From contig CP167917.1 in the NCBI GenBank assembly GCA_041504365.1, positions 3,224,001-3,288,000 of the forward strand: a stretch of 64,000 nt of DNA. The letters run 5' to 3'. Below the pieces are notes generated by a model. That model saw only the letters and a list, made by a program, of their open reading frames with translations. It made no database searches and was not told the origin of the DNA. Positions 19,174 to 30,566 of the stretch are shown here, in pieces. Position 1 is the stretch's first letter; the number at the start of each line of letters is the position of its first letter. The stretch is from Dryocola sp. LX212 (GTDB lineage Bacteria > Pseudomonadota > Gammaproteobacteria > Enterobacterales > Enterobacteriaceae). The position numbers and the translations under genes were made by a program.

Positions 19174-20094
19174 TCAGGCCTCTTGACCCTGTTCCGGCGC
19201 TGGCGGAACCACAATAGGTTCGCGCGGCGCTTCCGGGTTTGGTGCCGGCAGATTCATAAACTTCGCCAGCACGCGAGCCAGCTTCAGGCGCAGATCCGGA
19301 CGACGGACGATCATGTCGATCGCCCCTTTCTCAATCAGGAATTCGCTGCGCTGGAAGCCCGCCGGCAGTTTTTCACGCACGGTTTGTTCGATAACGCGAG
19401 GACCGGCAAAGCCGATCAGCGCTTTCGGCTCGGCAACGTTCAGATCGCCCAGCATCGCAAAGCTTGCGGAAACGCCGCCCATGGTAGGGTCAGTCAGGAC
19501 AGAGATGTACGGCAGACCGCGTTCCTGCATCTTCGCGAGCGCGGCGCTGGTTTTTGCCATCTGCATCAGCGACATCAATGCTTCCTGCATACGTGCGCCG
19601 CCGGATGCGGAGAAACAGATCATCGGGCAGTTATCTTCCAGCGCCTGTTCAACGGCACGGACAAAACGCGCGCCGACCACAGAGCCCATTGAGCCGCCCA
19701 TAAAAGCAAACTCGAAGGCTGCAGCGACCACTGGCATACCGTGAAGGGTACCCTTCATGACCACCAGCGCGTCTTTCTCGCCGGTCTCTTTCTGGGCGCT
19801 TGCCAGACGATCTTTGTATTTTTTCGAGTCTTTGAACTTCAGCACGTCTTTCGGCTCAAGCTCGCTGCCCAGCTCCACCATGGAGTCTTCGTCTAACAGA
19901 CTGTGCAGGCGCTCGCGCGCCGCCATACGCATGTGGTGATCGCACTTCGGGCAGACTTCCAGATTGCGTTCCAGCTCGGCGCGGTAAAGGACCTGGCCGC
20001 AGCTGTCGCATTTCGTCCACACACCTTCAGGGATACTCGCCTTACGGGTGGGGGTGATGTTGTTACTCTTGAGAATTCGTTCAATCCAGCTCAT
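19174..20094 (-). CDS. accD: Acetyl-CoA carboxylase carboxyltransferase subunit beta
   Basis: 306 residues (E. coli 304). The N-terminal four-cysteine zinc ribbon is CDSCGQ ... CPKCDHH (about 30-52). The crotonase-like domain has the oxyanion segment [10 protein letters not shown] near 163-172. With AccA it transfers the carboxyl group from biotin to acetyl-CoA, the first step of fatty-acid synthesis. Confidence 0.97.
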   Translation of the reverse strand: MSWIERILKSNNITPTRKASIPEGVWTKCDSCGQVLYRAELERNLEVCPKCDHHMRMAARERLHSLLDEDSMVELGSELEPKDVLKFKDSKKYKDRLASAQKETGEKDALVVMKGTLHGMPVVAAAFEFAFMGGSMGSVVGARFVRAVEQALEDNCPMICFSASGGARMQEALMSLMQMAKTSAALAKMQERGLPYISVLTDPTMGGVSASFAMLGDLNVAEPKALIGFAGPRVIEQTVREKLPAGFQRSEFLIEKGAIDMIVRRPDLRLKLARVLAKFMNLPAPNPEAPREPIVVPPAPEQGQEA

Positions 20095-20231
20095 TGATGA
20101 CCTTTCTGCTTGAACCTGGTCGATGCCAGTTTTTCTGTGGCGCTAATGCTGCCCCAGACCATAAATGGTGCTCATTAAAACATAACGGCCCGCGACTTTG
20201 GATAAAAAAGTGGTCGAACCGCTGTACGGAG

Positions 20232-20891
20232 TTACTTTTGTAGCCGTGCGGCGGCGCGTTTGTGGCGGATGATTTCTATGATGCCCGGCAGAACCGACAG
20301 CACGATAATCGCCACAATCAGCAGCTTCAGGTTTTCCTGCACAATCGGCAAATCGCCGAACAGGTAACCCGCGTAGGTAAACAGCAGCACCCACAGCAGC
20401 GCTCCAACTACGTTATACATCGCAAAGTGGCGATAGGACATGTGCCCCATACCCGCGACGAACGGTGCGAAGGTTCGCACAATTGGAACGAAGCGCGCGA
20501 GGATAATCGTTTTTCCGCCGTGACGCTCGTAAAAAGCGTGAGTTTTATCGAGATAGCTGCGGCGGAAGATCTTCGAATTGGGGTTACTGAACAGCTTTTC
20601 GCCAAACAGCCGCCCAATAGTGTAGTTCACGGCGTCGCCCACAATAGCGGCAATAACCATCAGAATCACCATTGTGTGGACGTTCAAATCGTTGGTTGGC
20701 AGCGCCGCCAGCGCGCCAGCCACGAACAGCAGCGAATCACCGGGCAGGAACGGCGTCACCACCAGGCCCGTTTCGCAGAACAGGATAAGGAAAAGTATAG
20801 CGTAAACCCAGACGCCGTACTGCGCGACCAGCTCAGCCAGGTGCACGTCAATGTGCAGAATAAAATCAATAATAAAGTGGATATATTCCAT
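20232..20891 (-). CDS. dedA: DedA-family membrane protein
   Basis: 219 residues with the DedA/SNARE-associated signature: [19 protein letters not shown] (about 38-56) and [17 protein letters not shown] (about 132-148), including the acidic and arginine residues needed in the family. DedA proteins are proton-dependent membrane proteins linked to undecaprenyl-phosphate and lipid translocation. It lies between accD and truA as in E. coli, 12 bp after truA. Confidence 0.94.
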   Translation of the reverse strand: MEYIHFIIDFILHIDVHLAELVAQYGVWVYAILFLILFCETGLVVTPFLPGDSLLFVAGALAALPTNDLNVHTMVILMVIAAIVGDAVNYTIGRLFGEKLFSNPNSKIFRRSYLDKTHAFYERHGGKTIILARFVPIVRTFAPFVAGMGHMSYRHFAMYNVVGALLWVLLFTYAGYLFGDLPIVQENLKLLIVAIIVLSVLPGIIEIIRHKRAAARLQK

Positions 20892-20903
20892 TGTGATTTA
20901 CCT

Positions 20904-21731
20904 TTACGACTGCATCAGACAGCTCAAAAACAGAGGCCCCATCCGGGGAGTAGGTAACGCAAAATGATCCGGATAATCCACCGACACGAGGTATAAGCCT
21001 TCCGCTTTGCCCGTGGCGGCGGCAAGCTTACGGTCTTTCGCCGCCAGCAACTCAGCCATCCAATTTTCCGCCTGGTTACCGCAGCCGATTTCCATCAGGC
21101 TACCGACGATGTTACGCACCATGTGATGCACGAAGGCGTTCGCCTTGATGTCCACCACTACGTAAGAGCCATAGCGGTTGACCGTAATGTGCATCAGGTT
21201 GCGCCACGGCGTGCGGGATTGGCACTGCACCGCGCGGAACGAGGTAAAGTCGTTCTCGCCCAGCAGGCACTGCGCGGCACGATGCATTCTGTCGGCGTCC
21301 AGAGGGTGGTAGAAGTGCGTCACCCCCTGCCCCATCACCGCCGGACGCAGCCTTTCGTTATAAATGACATAACGGTAGCGACGTGCCGTGGCGCTGAAGC
21401 GGGCATGGAAATCGTCGGGCACAGCTTTCACCCAACGCACCGCGATGTCTCCAGGCAAATTCGCATTTACGCCCAGCGTCCAGGCCGCATCCTTACGATC
21501 CATACTCGTTTCGAAATGCACAACCTGCCCGGTGGCGTGTACGCCTGCGTCGGTTCGCCCGGCGCAGAACACGTTCACTGGCTCGTTGGCGACTTTTGTC
21601 AGCGCCTTTTCGAGCTTTTCCTGCACGCTGCGCACTTCGTTCTGGCGCTGCCAGCCGTAATATTTGCTGCCGTCGTACTCAATACCGAGCGCAATTTTGC
21701 GCTTCGGGCTTTCAACCAGCTCGCCGGACAT
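20904..21731 (-). CDS. truA: tRNA pseudouridine(38-40) synthase
   Basis: 275 residues. The catalytic aspartate is in [18 protein letters not shown] (Asp about 62), with the usual N-terminal [16 protein letters not shown]. It modifies the anticodon stem of many tRNAs. Its ATG overlaps the usg stop by one base (TAATG), so translation is coupled. Confidence 0.96.
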   Translation of the reverse strand: MSGELVESPKRKIALGIEYDGSKYYGWQRQNEVRSVQEKLEKALTKVANEPVNVFCAGRTDAGVHATGQVVHFETSMDRKDAAWTLGVNANLPGDIAVRWVKAVPDDFHARFSATARRYRYVIYNERLRPAVMGQGVTHFYHPLDADRMHRAAQCLLGENDFTSFRAVQCQSRTPWRNLMHITVNRYGSYVVVDIKANAFVHHMVRNIVGSLMEIGCGNQAENWMAELLAAKDRKLAAATGKAEGLYLVSVDYPDHFALPTPRMGPLFLSCLMQS

Positions 21732-22744
21732 TAGTACATGTACTCCTGCACTAATTTTTCTGCCGTTTTCACCGCCATCAGCGCGCCGCCAAAGCGGACG
21801 TTATCGGCAACGGACCAGAACTGAATCTGTTCCGGCATACCGTAGTCGTTATGAACGCAGCCAATGGAGAGATGCGCACTGCCGGAGGCATCGGAAACCT
21901 GTGTCGGGTATTCGCCCTCTTCGGACAGCTCCACGTCGGCAACCTGGACAAACGCATCGCGCGCTTCTTCCGCCGCCAGCGGACGCATGGCTTCAAAATT
22001 CACCATTTGCGCGTGACCGTAGAAAATCGGGGCCTGCACGTAGCTGACGGAAATCGGCAGGTTATCGTCCTGAAGAATTTTGCGAACTTCGTTCACCAGA
22101 CGGCGCTCTTCACGCACGCTGCCTTCCGCATCCGGCACCAGCGGCAGCATGTTGAACGCCAGCTGACGGCCAAACAGGTCGTTTTCTTCGATTGGCATTC
22201 CGTTAAGCAGGCGCGCGCTCTGCCCTGCCAGGGCATCCACGGCTACCTTGCCACGTGCGGAAGCGGCCAGCAGGTTTGTGACCTGAATACGCGATAATCC
22301 ACCTTGTTCGATCAGCGGTTTTAACGCCGTCAGCAGCTGGCTGGTCATGCTGTCGGCTACGGCAACCACATTGCGGTTACGGTAATCGCCCAGCACGAAC
22401 GGATTCACGTCCGGCACGACCAGCGGCACGTCTGGCTCAAGGGCAAACAGACCGCTTGAGTCAATGACCAGGCAGCCCGCGTTGGTTGCTTCGTCAACAT
22501 ACTGCGCCGAGGCTTCAGCGCCCGCGACGAAGAAGGCAAGCTGCACCTGAGTCCAGTCGAATTCGGCGACGTCCTGCACCATCACCGTTTTGCCTTCAAA
22601 ACGCAGATTTTCTCCGGCGCTTTCGCTACGGGCCAGGGCGTACAGCTCACCAACCGGGAACTGGCGTTCGGCCAGCAGATCAAACACAGCTGCGCCAACG
22701 GCACCCGTGGCACCTAAAACGGCAATATTCCAGCCTTCAGACAT
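21731..22744 (-). CDS. usg: Aspartate-semialdehyde dehydrogenase-like protein Usg
   Basis: 337 residues, the E. coli Usg length. It has the NAD(P) motif [12 protein letters not shown] at 9-20 and the dimerisation domain of semialdehyde dehydrogenases. The catalytic cysteine motif of Asd (GGNCT-type) is replaced by [10 protein letters not shown] at about 128-137, so dehydrogenase activity is unlikely. Its function is unknown; conserved linkage to truA and pdxB is the main clue. Confidence 0.94.
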   Translation of the reverse strand: MSEGWNIAVLGATGAVGAAVFDLLAERQFPVGELYALARSESAGENLRFEGKTVMVQDVAEFDWTQVQLAFFVAGAEASAQYVDEATNAGCLVIDSSGLFALEPDVPLVVPDVNPFVLGDYRNRNVVAVADSMTSQLLTALKPLIEQGGLSRIQVTNLLAASARGKVAVDALAGQSARLLNGMPIEENDLFGRQLAFNMLPLVPDAEGSVREERRLVNEVRKILQDDNLPISVSYVQAPIFYGHAQMVNFEAMRPLAAEEARDAFVQVADVELSEEGEYPTQVSDASGSAHLSIGCVHNDYGMPEQIQFWSVADNVRFGGALMAVKTAEKLVQEYMY

Positions 22745-22812
22745 GTTGGTTTACTCCAGACTTAAAAACAGCGTCCCACCGGGACTAAGACCGGTGGCAC
22801 AAAAGATAAGGG

Positions 22813-23949
22813 TTAGCGGGCGGTGTGGTAGACCGCGCTGAAGCCCAGTTTTTGCAGTGTTTGTGCCGCAGGCTCATCGTCACACTGGATAAAGAGCGAC
22901 GACCATTCGCGGCGTTCTAAATAGTTCTTCCGCAGCTTGTCGAATTCACCCGGCACGGCCGCAACCTTGCGCAGCGGCGCGTCATCGCGGCGCACATCAT
23001 ACACCAGATGAACCAGTCTTTTGAGCGTGGACTGATCGAGCGGGCCATGCAGCGTTATGCGGCCAAATTCTGGTGCCGGAAGCAGCGTATCCAGCGCGAC
23101 CTGCTGCTGCTTGCCGATGAACTGGCTGAAGGCCTCAAACACCTGCGTGGTGCCGCGCGCTTTGCCTTCCAGGGTGTAGCCCGCAATATGCGGCGTACCG
23201 ATATCAACCCGATCCAGTAGATCGACGTTCAGTTCAGGCTCCGGCTCCCAGACGTCCAGCACCACGCTGAGATCCTGCCCGCTTTGCAGGCATTTCAGCA
23301 GCGCCGCGTTATCCACCACCGGGCCACGGCAGGCATTGATCAGGATGCAGCCTGGCTTAAGGCTGGCAATAAGCTGTTCATCCGCAAGATGCAGAGATTT
23401 GTAAGGGCCATCTTTAAACAGCGGGGTATGGAAGGTCAGCACATCGGCTTCGCGCACCAGCTCGTCCAGCGGCTGGAAATGTCCTTTATCGCCACGCTCA
23501 GCGCGCGGCGGATCGCAAAGCAGCGTACGCACGCCATAAGCTTCAAGACGAGCCTGCAAACGGGAGCCCACGTTGCCCACGCCCACAATGCCAACCGTGC
23601 GGTCAGTAAGGGCAAAACCGTCGCGCTCGGCAAGCATCAGCAGCGAGGAGAAAACATACTCCACGACGGCGATGGCGTTACAGCCGGGAGCGGCAGAGAA
23701 AGCGATACCCGCGCGTTCCAGATACGCATCATCAACATGATCCGTTCCTGCCGTGGCGGTACCCACGAATTTGATAGGCTTTCCGTCGAGCAAATCAGCG
23801 TTCACTTTGGTAACCGAGCGCACCATTAAAGCGTCAGCATCGGCAAGCTCCGAAACGGGAATGGGGCGGCCTGGCACGGTGGTTACATCGCCCAGGCGAC
23901 TAAATAATTCGCGGGCATAGGGCATATTTTCATCAACGAGAATTTTCAC
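22813..23949 (-). CDS. pdxB: Erythronate-4-phosphate dehydrogenase
   Basis: 378 residues (E. coli 378). It is a D-2-hydroxyacid dehydrogenase with the nucleotide motif [12 protein letters not shown] at about 120-131, followed by the catalytic Arg/Glu/His pattern (NACRGPVVD, then DVWEPEPE and GTPHIAGYT). It carries out the second step of pyridoxal 5'-phosphate synthesis. It heads the pdxB-usg-truA-dedA string and is divergent from flk. Confidence 0.96.
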   Translation of the reverse strand: MKILVDENMPYARELFSRLGDVTTVPGRPIPVSELADADALMVRSVTKVNADLLDGKPIKFVGTATAGTDHVDDAYLERAGIAFSAAPGCNAIAVVEYVFSSLLMLAERDGFALTDRTVGIVGVGNVGSRLQARLEAYGVRTLLCDPPRAERGDKGHFQPLDELVREADVLTFHTPLFKDGPYKSLHLADEQLIASLKPGCILINACRGPVVDNAALLKCLQSGQDLSVVLDVWEPEPELNVDLLDRVDIGTPHIAGYTLEGKARGTTQVFEAFSQFIGKQQQVALDTLLPAPEFGRITLHGPLDQSTLKRLVHLVYDVRRDDAPLRKVAAVPGEFDKLRKNYLERREWSSLFIQCDDEPAAQTLQKLGFSAVYHTAR

Positions 23950-24073
23950 GTTCGCTACCTGTCGGTTAATCGTCGAGATTAAGCCCGATAGTGTGCCATA
24001 ATCTGCCGTCCGGGCATAACGAACTACCTTGTAATGTTTTGTCGTTTTTCAGGTGAGATAAGGATCTAATGCT

Positions 24074-25081
24074 ATGCAGCCTATTCAGGGAGCCACGCCG
24101 CGCCCTCCGGGGGAACCCGCTCCCGCGCCATCCGTTGCCGGGGAGCAGCCGCTCTCTTCCTTGCAGCGAACCGTTCTGGAACGCCTGATTACGCGCATCG
24201 TTGCCGTTAGCCAGCAGCAGAGCGCAGAGCTGTGGGCCGGTCTGAAACACGATCTGGGCCTGAAGAACGAGGCGCCTCTGCTGTCGCGCCATTTCCCTGC
24301 TGCGGAACAGAACCTCAACCAGCGCCTGACCAGCGCGCAGACAACCCACGCCACGCGCCAGATAGTCCAGCAGCTGAGCGAACTCCTGCCGCAGGGGAAT
24401 AACCGCCAGGCCGTGAGCGACTATATCCGCCAGCAGTTTGGGCAGACGGCCCTTAGCCAGCTCACCCCAGAACAGTTAAAAAGCGTGCTTACGCTGCTGC
24501 AAAATAACCAGCTGGCTATTCCCCAGCCGCAGCAGCGCCCGGCCACGGACCGTCCGTTACTGCCCGCAGAGCACAGCACGCTAAATCAGCAGGTCGCGAA
24601 GCTAACCGCCGCAACCGGCGAGTCCGGCAAGCAAATCTGGCAGTCCATGCTTGAGCTTAGCGGCGTGAAAACCGGCGAGCTGATCCCGGCGAAGCACTTT
24701 ACGCTGCTGACGACCTGGCTACAGGCTCGCCTGTCCCTCAGCCAGCATTCCGCGCCGACGTTACATACCATTCAGGCCGCACTGAAGCAGCCGCTGGAAG
24801 CAAACGAATGGAAAGAGGTGACCGACTATTCCCAGCAGCGTTTCCAGGCTACGCCGCAGACGGTGCTGACCACCGCCCAGGTGCAGGATATCCTCAATCA
24901 GGTGTTCCTGAAGCGCGCTGAAAAACAGCACGTCGGGCCGATTGAAACCCAGAATATTCAGCCGGTGTATAATCCGTTTATCGCGCCGTTTATCGAACCA
25001 TTGAAGATTATTTCGGCACGTCCGGGACTGGCATTGATTGCCCTGATCGTGGTGATGCTGCTGTTCTGGATGGTGGTGTAG
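24074..25081 (+). CDS. flk: Flagellar regulator Flk
   Basis: 335 residues, near the E. coli length of 331. It is a proline-rich N-terminus, a long Gln-rich soluble region and a single C-terminal membrane helix (ALIALIVVMLLFWMVV, the last 16 residues), a tail-anchored topology. In Salmonella, Flk prevents premature export of the hook-length protein and late substrates. It is divergent from pdxB, which fits the conserved order. Confidence 0.92.
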   Translation: MQPIQGATPRPPGEPAPAPSVAGEQPLSSLQRTVLERLITRIVAVSQQQSAELWAGLKHDLGLKNEAPLLSRHFPAAEQNLNQRLTSAQTTHATRQIVQQLSELLPQGNNRQAVSDYIRQQFGQTALSQLTPEQLKSVLTLLQNNQLAIPQPQQRPATDRPLLPAEHSTLNQQVAKLTAATGESGKQIWQSMLELSGVKTGELIPAKHFTLLTTWLQARLSLSQHSAPTLHTIQAALKQPLEANEWKEVTDYSQQRFQATPQTVLTTAQVQDILNQVFLKRAEKQHVGPIETQNIQPVYNPFIAPFIEPLKIISARPGLALIALIVVMLLFWMVV

Positions 25082-25094
25082 TCCGGCTTTATCT

Positions 25095-25169
25095 GGTGGA
25101 TGACGCTGCGCTTATCCACCCTACGACGTCAGTCCTTTGTCGGTCGGTTAAGCACAGCGTGACCCGACA
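25095..25169. repeat. REP/BIME pair
   Basis: GGTGGATGACGCTGCGCTTA plus a diverged inverted unit (GTCGGTCGGTTAAGCACAGC), between the convergent flk and yfcJ 3' ends. Confidence 0.8.
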
Positions 25170-25173
25170 ATGG

Positions 25174-26355
25174 CTATTTGCGGAACGCGATAACCGTCAC
25201 CACAATCCCCGCTACCGCCGAAATCGCGCCGGCCAGGAACACCGACGGATAACCCAGCGAGGTTGCCAGCAGGCCGGTCAGCGGCGCTGTCACCCCATAT
25301 GAGATATCCTGGAACGCGGCGTAGCCGCCCAGCGCCGTGCCGCGAACCTGAGCCGGGACGCGCTTAACCACCTCAACGCCCAGCGCCGGGAAAATTAGCG
25401 AACAGCCGCTGCCGGTTAGCGCCGCGCCCAGCAGCGCAACCCAGGCGACCGGTGCCTGCCACAGCAGCAGCAAACCAACCGTTTCAATAACCAGCGAAAC
25501 CAGTGCCACCCGCACGCCGCCGAAGCGGTCAGGCATCCAGCCGAACAGCACGCGCATCAGCACAAACGCCCCGCCAAATGCGGTCAGCGTAAACCCTGCC
25601 CACGCCCATCCTTTTGAAACGAAGTAGAGCGAAACAAAAGTCCCGATTACCGCAAAACCCACGCCCTGCAGCGCAAGCCCGAGGCCCGGCTTCCAGATAA
25701 GCCCAATCACCGTCAGCATCGAAGGGCGTTCGCCTTTATGCGCAGGCACAGCATGCACGCGTCCGTTGAACAGCCACCCAAGCAGCGGTAAAGCGAGGGT
25801 AGAGATGCCCAAGGCGATGAAGCCCCACTGGCTGTTGAGCATCAGCCCCAGCGGCGCACCGGCCGCCAGCGCGCCATAGATAGCCATGCCGTTCCACGAC
25901 ATCACCTTGCCGGAACGCGCCGGGCCGACCAGCCCCATCCCCCACGTCAGCGTACCGGTCAGCAGCTGGCTTTCGCCAAAGCCGAGTATCAGACGCCCGA
26001 CGACGAGTATCCCAAACTTGATGGCGTTATCTACCGGCAGCAGCGCCGCCAGCAGGTAGGCCACGCCCGCCAGCGCGCAGGCAAACATCCCCTGCAGCGC
26101 GGTGCGCTTTGCCCCTTGCTGATCGGCCAGACGCCCCGCATAGCCGCGCGTTAGCACCGTTGCCAGGAACTGAATACCCACGGCTATGCCCACCATCAGG
26201 TTGCCGTAGCCCAGCTGATGGTGCACAAACAGCGGGATCACTGGCAGCGGCAGGCCGACGGTCATGTAGGTCAGAAAAACGGCAAAGGCAATGTTGAACA
26301 GGGATTTATCCGCCGACTTCGGCTTCTTAAAATGAGAATCAATCGTTGCAGACAT
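25174..26355 (-). CDS. yfcJ: Major facilitator transporter YfcJ
   Basis: 393 residues with twelve predicted membrane segments and the MFS loop motif [15 protein letters not shown] at about 71-85. It belongs to the YfcJ/YhhS subgroup of uncharacterised MFS proteins; the transported compound is not known. It lies convergent with flk and upstream of fabB on the same strand, separated from it by a terminator. Confidence 0.92.
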   Translation of the reverse strand: MSATIDSHFKKPKSADKSLFNIAFAVFLTYMTVGLPLPVIPLFVHHQLGYGNLMVGIAVGIQFLATVLTRGYAGRLADQQGAKRTALQGMFACALAGVAYLLAALLPVDNAIKFGILVVGRLILGFGESQLLTGTLTWGMGLVGPARSGKVMSWNGMAIYGALAAGAPLGLMLNSQWGFIALGISTLALPLLGWLFNGRVHAVPAHKGERPSMLTVIGLIWKPGLGLALQGVGFAVIGTFVSLYFVSKGWAWAGFTLTAFGGAFVLMRVLFGWMPDRFGGVRVALVSLVIETVGLLLLWQAPVAWVALLGAALTGSGCSLIFPALGVEVVKRVPAQVRGTALGGYAAFQDISYGVTAPLTGLLATSLGYPSVFLAGAISAVAGIVVTVIAFRK

Positions 26356-26529
26356 ACTGCTTACTCCATTGACAGCAGAGTAAGGCGGGGAATTCGCCGC
26401 GCCTCTCTATCTGACAGGTCAGATTAAAGATGCGTTGGATGACGTCGAACGCTTACGCATTATCATTTTGATAATGTTAAGGCCGGCATAGTGCCTTTAA
26501 TCCCCCTGCGCGTCAACTTGTGTAAAGGC

Positions 26530-26560
26530 AAAAAAACGGGGCGCCAGAGGCACCCCGTTT
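26530..26560 (-). terminator. Terminator of fabB
   Basis: On the minus strand ACGGGGTGCC pairs with GGCGCCCCGT across a short loop, followed by T7. It is 18 bp after the fabB stop. Confidence 0.85.
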
Positions 26561-26577
26561 ACAAGCTTAAGCGTTTG

Positions 26578-27795
26578 TTATGCGTCCATTTTACGCATAA
26601 CCAGCGTGGCGTTGGTGCCACCGAAGCCGAAGCTGTTAGACATCACAGTTTTCAGTTTCTTTTCTGTCGCTTCGGTCACGATGTTCAGGCCAACGGCCTT
26701 CTCGTCCAGCTGTTCAATGTTGATGCTAGGGGCGATAAAGCCGTGTTCGAGCATCAGCAAAGAGTAGATCGCTTCCTGTACGCCTGCGGCACCCAGAGAG
26801 TGGCCGGTCATGGCTTTGGTTGCGGACATAGACGGAGAGTTATCGCCGAAGACTTCGCGGATTGCGCCCAGCTCTTTCACATCGCCAACCGGCGTAGAAG
26901 TCCCGTGGGTGTTCAGGTAGTCAATCGGGGTGTCAACGCCGTGCATTGCCATCTTCATGCAGCGCACTGCGCCTTCGCCTGATGGAGCAACCATGTCTGC
27001 GCCGTCGGACGTTGCGCCGTAGCCAACGATTTCCGCGTAGATGTGTGCACCACGAGCCAGAGCGTGTTCCAGCTCTTCAACCACCACCATACCGCCGCCG
27101 CCTGCGATAACAAAACCGTCACGGTCTGCATCGTAAGTGCGTGAAGCCTTAGTTGGCTCATCGTTGTATTTGGTAGACAGCGCGCCCATGGCGTCAAACT
27201 CACAGGCCATTTCCCAGCCCAGCTCTTCGCCGCCGCCGGCAAACACGATGTCCTGCTTACCCAACTGGATCTGCTCAACAGCGTTACCAATACAGTGTGC
27301 AGAAGTCGCACACGCGGAGCTGATGGAATAGTTAACGCCGTGGATTTTGAACGGCGTTGCGAGGCATGCTGAAACCGCAGAGCCCATAGCTTTAGTCACG
27401 ACGTAAGGGCCTACCGCTTTCAGACCACGTGGGCTACGCATTGCGTCGGCACCAAATACCTGCGCTTTAGAAGAACCACCGGAACCGGCAATCAGGCCGA
27501 CACGCGGGTTACTCTGATACACCTCTTCTTTCAGACCCGCATCCGCAATGGCTTCCTGCATAGACAGATAGGCATAGATCGAGGCATCGTTCATGAAACG
27601 AACCACTTTACGGTCAATCAAACCGGTAGTGTCCAGTTTGACGTTGCCCCATACGTGGCTACGCATGCCAGAATCTTTAAACTCTTCAGAGAAAGCGATC
27701 CCGGAGCGTCCTTCACGCAGAGATGCCAGGACTTCCTGCTGGTTATTACCAATGCTGGAAACGATACCCAGGCCAGTAATCACTGCACGTTTCAT
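26578..27795 (-). CDS. fabB: 3-oxoacyl-ACP synthase I
   Basis: 405 residues (E. coli 406). The catalytic triad is visible: Cys163 in [10 protein letters not shown], one histidine in [12 protein letters not shown] and the second in [10 protein letters not shown]. It elongates acyl-ACP and is required for unsaturated fatty acids. FabR and FadR sites upstream match the known dual control of fabB. Confidence 0.97.
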   Translation of the reverse strand: MKRAVITGLGIVSSIGNNQQEVLASLREGRSGIAFSEEFKDSGMRSHVWGNVKLDTTGLIDRKVVRFMNDASIYAYLSMQEAIADAGLKEEVYQSNPRVGLIAGSGGSSKAQVFGADAMRSPRGLKAVGPYVVTKAMGSAVSACLATPFKIHGVNYSISSACATSAHCIGNAVEQIQLGKQDIVFAGGGEELGWEMACEFDAMGALSTKYNDEPTKASRTYDADRDGFVIAGGGGMVVVEELEHALARGAHIYAEIVGYGATSDGADMVAPSGEGAVRCMKMAMHGVDTPIDYLNTHGTSTPVGDVKELGAIREVFGDNSPSMSATKAMTGHSLGAAGVQEAIYSLLMLEHGFIAPSINIEQLDEKAVGLNIVTEATEKKLKTVMSNSFGFGGTNATLVMRKMDA

Positions 27796-27841
27796 TCAAT
27801 ACCTCTTCCACTGCACTATTTAGAATTTCGACTGGCACAAT

Positions 27842-27876
27842 AGCGTACACTTGTACGCTGAACAAGTCCGATCAGC
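27842..27876. promoter_or_regulatory. FabR and FadR sites upstream of fabB
   Basis: AGCGTACACTTGTACGCT at 27842-27859 matches the 18-bp FabR palindrome. Next to it, 27861-27876 read on the minus strand gives GCTGATCGGACTTGTT, close to the FadR consensus ANCTGGTCNGACNTGTT. FadR activates and FabR represses fabB in E. coli. The region is shared with the divergent mnmC. Confidence 0.82.
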
Positions 27877-27952
27877 GAAATCGGTTCGAAATTTGCGCCG
27901 CTTCGCACACATCGTTATGATCCTTTCACAGCCTGCCAGACGAGTAACTTAC

Positions 27953-29953
27953 GTGAAACACTCCCCTATACAATCCGCCAGCCTTGGCTTTAACGAAGAG
28001 GGTACACCTGTATCCCGAGAATTCGACGATGTGTACTTCTCTAATGATAATGGACTGGAAGAAACTCGTTATGTCTTTCTTGAGGGAAATCGTCTGTCTG
28101 AGCGCTTTGCCACGCACGACCGCTCGCTGTTTGTGGTCGGGGAAAGCGGGTTCGGCACCGGGCTTAACTTTCTGACTTTATGGCTGGTTTTCGACGAATT
28201 TTGCCGAAAACAGCCTGATGCTGCACTGCAGCGTCTGCACTTCATCAGCTTCGAAAAATTCCCGCTCACGGCAGCAGATTTAAAGGCCGCCCATGGCCAT
28301 TGGCCAGAATTGGCTGAATTTGCCTGCGAGCTGCAAAAAAGCTGGCCGCAGCCCTTTTCTGGCTGCCATCGCCTGCTGCTGGCAGGAGGCAGAATCACGC
28401 TCGATCTGTGGTTTGGAGATATTAACGATCTAATCCCCCAGCTGGATGACACCTTAACGAAGCAGGTCGATGCCTGGTTTCTGGACGGTTTTGCGCCGTC
28501 GAAAAACCCGGATATGTGGACGCCCCGGCTGTTCAATGCCATGGCGAAGCTGGCTCGTCCGGGCGGCACGCTGGCCACCTTCACCTGCGCCGGCTTCGTG
28601 CGCCGCGGGCTTACTGACGCGGGCTTTACGATGTTCAAAACCAAAGGCTTCGGGCGTAAGCGCACGATGCTGACCGGGATCATGGAGCAGGAACTTCCTC
28701 CCCAGTTACAAACCCCGTGGTTCCACCGTTCGCCCGCCCTGGGTAGAGAGGTCGCAATAGTGGGCGGAGGGATTGCCAGCGCCCTGCTCTCCCTATCATT
28801 ACTTCGACGCGGCTGGCAGGTAACGCTCTACTGTGAGGACGACGAACCCGCGCTTGGCGCATCCGGCAATCGCCAGGGCGCGCTCTATCCTCTTCTGAGC
28901 ACTCACGATGCATCGCTGACGGACTTTTTCGCCACGGCCTTTACCTTCGCCCGCCGTCTTTACGATGCGCTGCCCGTTGATTTCGATCGCGACTGGTGCG
29001 GCGTCACCCAGCTCGCGTGGGATGAAAGAAGCCAGCACAAAATCGAGCAGATGCTGAGCCTTGAGTTTCCTGAAGGTATCGTCCGCGCCGTGGATCAACA
29101 AACCGTTACCGAAATGAGCGGCGTTCCGACAGGCTGTGGTGGCATTACTTATCCGCTGGGCGGCTGGCTTTGCCCCGCGCAGCTGACCGCTGGCGCTATT
29201 GAACTTGCCCGTAAGCAGGGGCTAAAAGTGCATTTTGGTCATCACGTGAATAAGCTGGCTAAAGCTGGAGATATCTGGCAGCTGGAGTTTGCCGGGCAGC
29301 CGACTCAACGGCATAACGCCGTGGTGCTGGCTAACGGACACAAAGTTAGCCATTTCTCACAGGCTGAAAAGCTGCCGGTATCCGCGGTTGGCGGCCAGGT
29401 GAGCCATATCCCCACCGGCCCGGCGCTATCCTCGCTTCGTCAGGTCCTGTGCTATGACGGCTACCTGACGCCGCAAAACCCCGCGAATCAGCAGCACTGC
29501 ATCGGGGCGAGCTACCATCGCGGCGTGGAAGATATGCAGTACAACGAGGAGGACCAGCAGCAGAATCGCCAGCGGCTTATTAACTGTCTGCCTGACCAGG
29601 GCTGGCCGCAGGAGGTGGACGTTTCCGCCGGCAACGCCCGCTGCGCCGTGCGCTGCGCCTCTCGTGACCATCTGCCGCTTATTGGCAGCGTGCCGGACTA
29701 TGAGCAAACGCTGGAAAGCTATGCTGGGCTGGTGCACAGCAAAGAAAACGCGGTGAACGCGCCGGTCTATGGAAATCTCTTTATGCTGGCCGGGTTAGGT
29801 TCAAGAGGGTTATGTTCCGCCCCGCTGGCGGCGGAAGTATTAGCCGCGCAAATGAGCCACGAGCCGATACCGCTGGACAGCACAACGCTTGCGGCGATTA
29901 ACCCAAATCGGTTCTGGGTACGCAAGCTGCTGAAAGGAAGAGAGGTTAAATAA
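27953..29953 (+). CDS. mnmC: Bifunctional tRNA mnm5s2U34 enzyme MnmC
   Basis: 666 residues from GTG 27953 (E. coli 668); the frame is open from 27851, but that stretch overlaps the fabB operators. The N-terminal half is the SAM-dependent methyltransferase ([12 protein letters not shown] about 65-76; [17 protein letters not shown]), and the C-terminal half is an FAD oxidoreductase ([13 protein letters not shown] about 267-279). Together they turn cmnm5 into mnm5 on wobble uridines. A GTG start is inferred because the GTGAAACA context aligns with the family N-terminus. Confidence 0.94.
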   Translation: MKHSPIQSASLGFNEEGTPVSREFDDVYFSNDNGLEETRYVFLEGNRLSERFATHDRSLFVVGESGFGTGLNFLTLWLVFDEFCRKQPDAALQRLHFISFEKFPLTAADLKAAHGHWPELAEFACELQKSWPQPFSGCHRLLLAGGRITLDLWFGDINDLIPQLDDTLTKQVDAWFLDGFAPSKNPDMWTPRLFNAMAKLARPGGTLATFTCAGFVRRGLTDAGFTMFKTKGFGRKRTMLTGIMEQELPPQLQTPWFHRSPALGREVAIVGGGIASALLSLSLLRRGWQVTLYCEDDEPALGASGNRQGALYPLLSTHDASLTDFFATAFTFARRLYDALPVDFDRDWCGVTQLAWDERSQHKIEQMLSLEFPEGIVRAVDQQTVTEMSGVPTGCGGITYPLGGWLCPAQLTAGAIELARKQGLKVHFGHHVNKLAKAGDIWQLEFAGQPTQRHNAVVLANGHKVSHFSQAEKLPVSAVGGQVSHIPTGPALSSLRQVLCYDGYLTPQNPANQQHCIGASYHRGVEDMQYNEEDQQQNRQRLINCLPDQGWPQEVDVSAGNARCAVRCASRDHLPLIGSVPDYEQTLESYAGLVHSKENAVNAPVYGNLFMLAGLGSRGLCSAPLAAEVLAAQMSHEPIPLDSTTLAAINPNRFWVRKLLKGREVK

Positions 29954-29957
29954 TTGC

Positions 29958-30258
29958 GTCGGATGACGCTGCGCTTATCCGACCTACGGTAACAGCGAGG
30001 ATATGGGTAAATTTGTCGGGTAACGCCGTGCTTATCCGACCTACGGTAACAGCGAGGATATGGGTAAATTTGTCGGATAACACCGTGCTTATCCATCCTA
30101 CGGTAACAGCGAGGATATGGGTAAATTTGTCGGGTAACGCCGTGCTTATCCGTCCTACGGTAACGGCGAGGATATGGGTAAATTTGTCGGATGACGCCGC
30201 GCTTATCCGTCCCGACGGACGGATATTGTAGGGTGGATAAGCGGCAGCGTCATCCACC
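29958..30258. repeat. Tandem 57-bp BIME array
   Basis: Units start at 29958, 30015, 30072, 30129 and 30186, exactly 57 bp apart. Each has a REP-like half (GTCGG(A/G)T(G/A)ACGCCGTGCTTA) and a constant linker containing GAGGATATGGGTAAATTT. The fifth unit is truncated and followed by an inverted REP (30228-30258). Copies differ by only a few bases, so expansion is recent. Because 57 is divisible by three, false ORFs run through the array on both strands. Confidence 0.9.
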
Positions 30259-30260
30259 GG

Positions 30261-30539
30261 TTATTTGAACTCGGCCTGCTTATACAAATTATCCCACATC
30301 TCCAGCACCAGGGACTGGTCGCGCGGGGAGAGCTCGCCCGCCTGAATCGCTTTTTCGAGGCTGCCGGACACCGCCGCATGCAGCGCTTCCGGGGAGTGGT
30401 CTTCACCGTGTTCAATTTCGGCCACGGCCAGGGTGAGGTGGCCACGCAGATAACCGCTGGCGAACAGCTCGTCATCACTGGCCACTTCAACCATCCCATC
30501 AATCAGCGCCAGAATGCGTGTTTCAAATTCCGCGATCAT
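30261..30539 (-). CDS. yfcL: YfcL family protein
   Basis: 92 residues, acidic and helical, collinear with E. coli YfcL. It has no signal peptide or membrane segment and no catalytic motif. Its function is unknown. It is the last gene of the prmB-aroC-mepA-yfcA-epmC-yfcL string, 27 bp after epmC, and its stop is followed at once by the BIME array. Confidence 0.9.
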   Translation of the reverse strand: MIAEFETRILALIDGMVEVASDDELFASGYLRGHLTLAVAEIEHGEDHSPEALHAAVSGSLEKAIQAGELSPRDQSLVLEMWDNLYKQAEFK

Positions 30540-30566
30540 CGTACGTCTTTCCTCATTTGCAGGTAA

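Noticed and set aside
27851..27952. Longer MnmC start at 27851
   Set aside because: The extra 34 residues have no family support and would place the coding region over the FabR and FadR sites.
29946..30257. Long ORFs on both strands made of repeated peptides, and the look of a CRISPR array
   Set aside because: The unit is 57 bp with no variable spacers and a REP half in each unit; the ORFs exist only because 57 is divisible by three. No cas genes are near.
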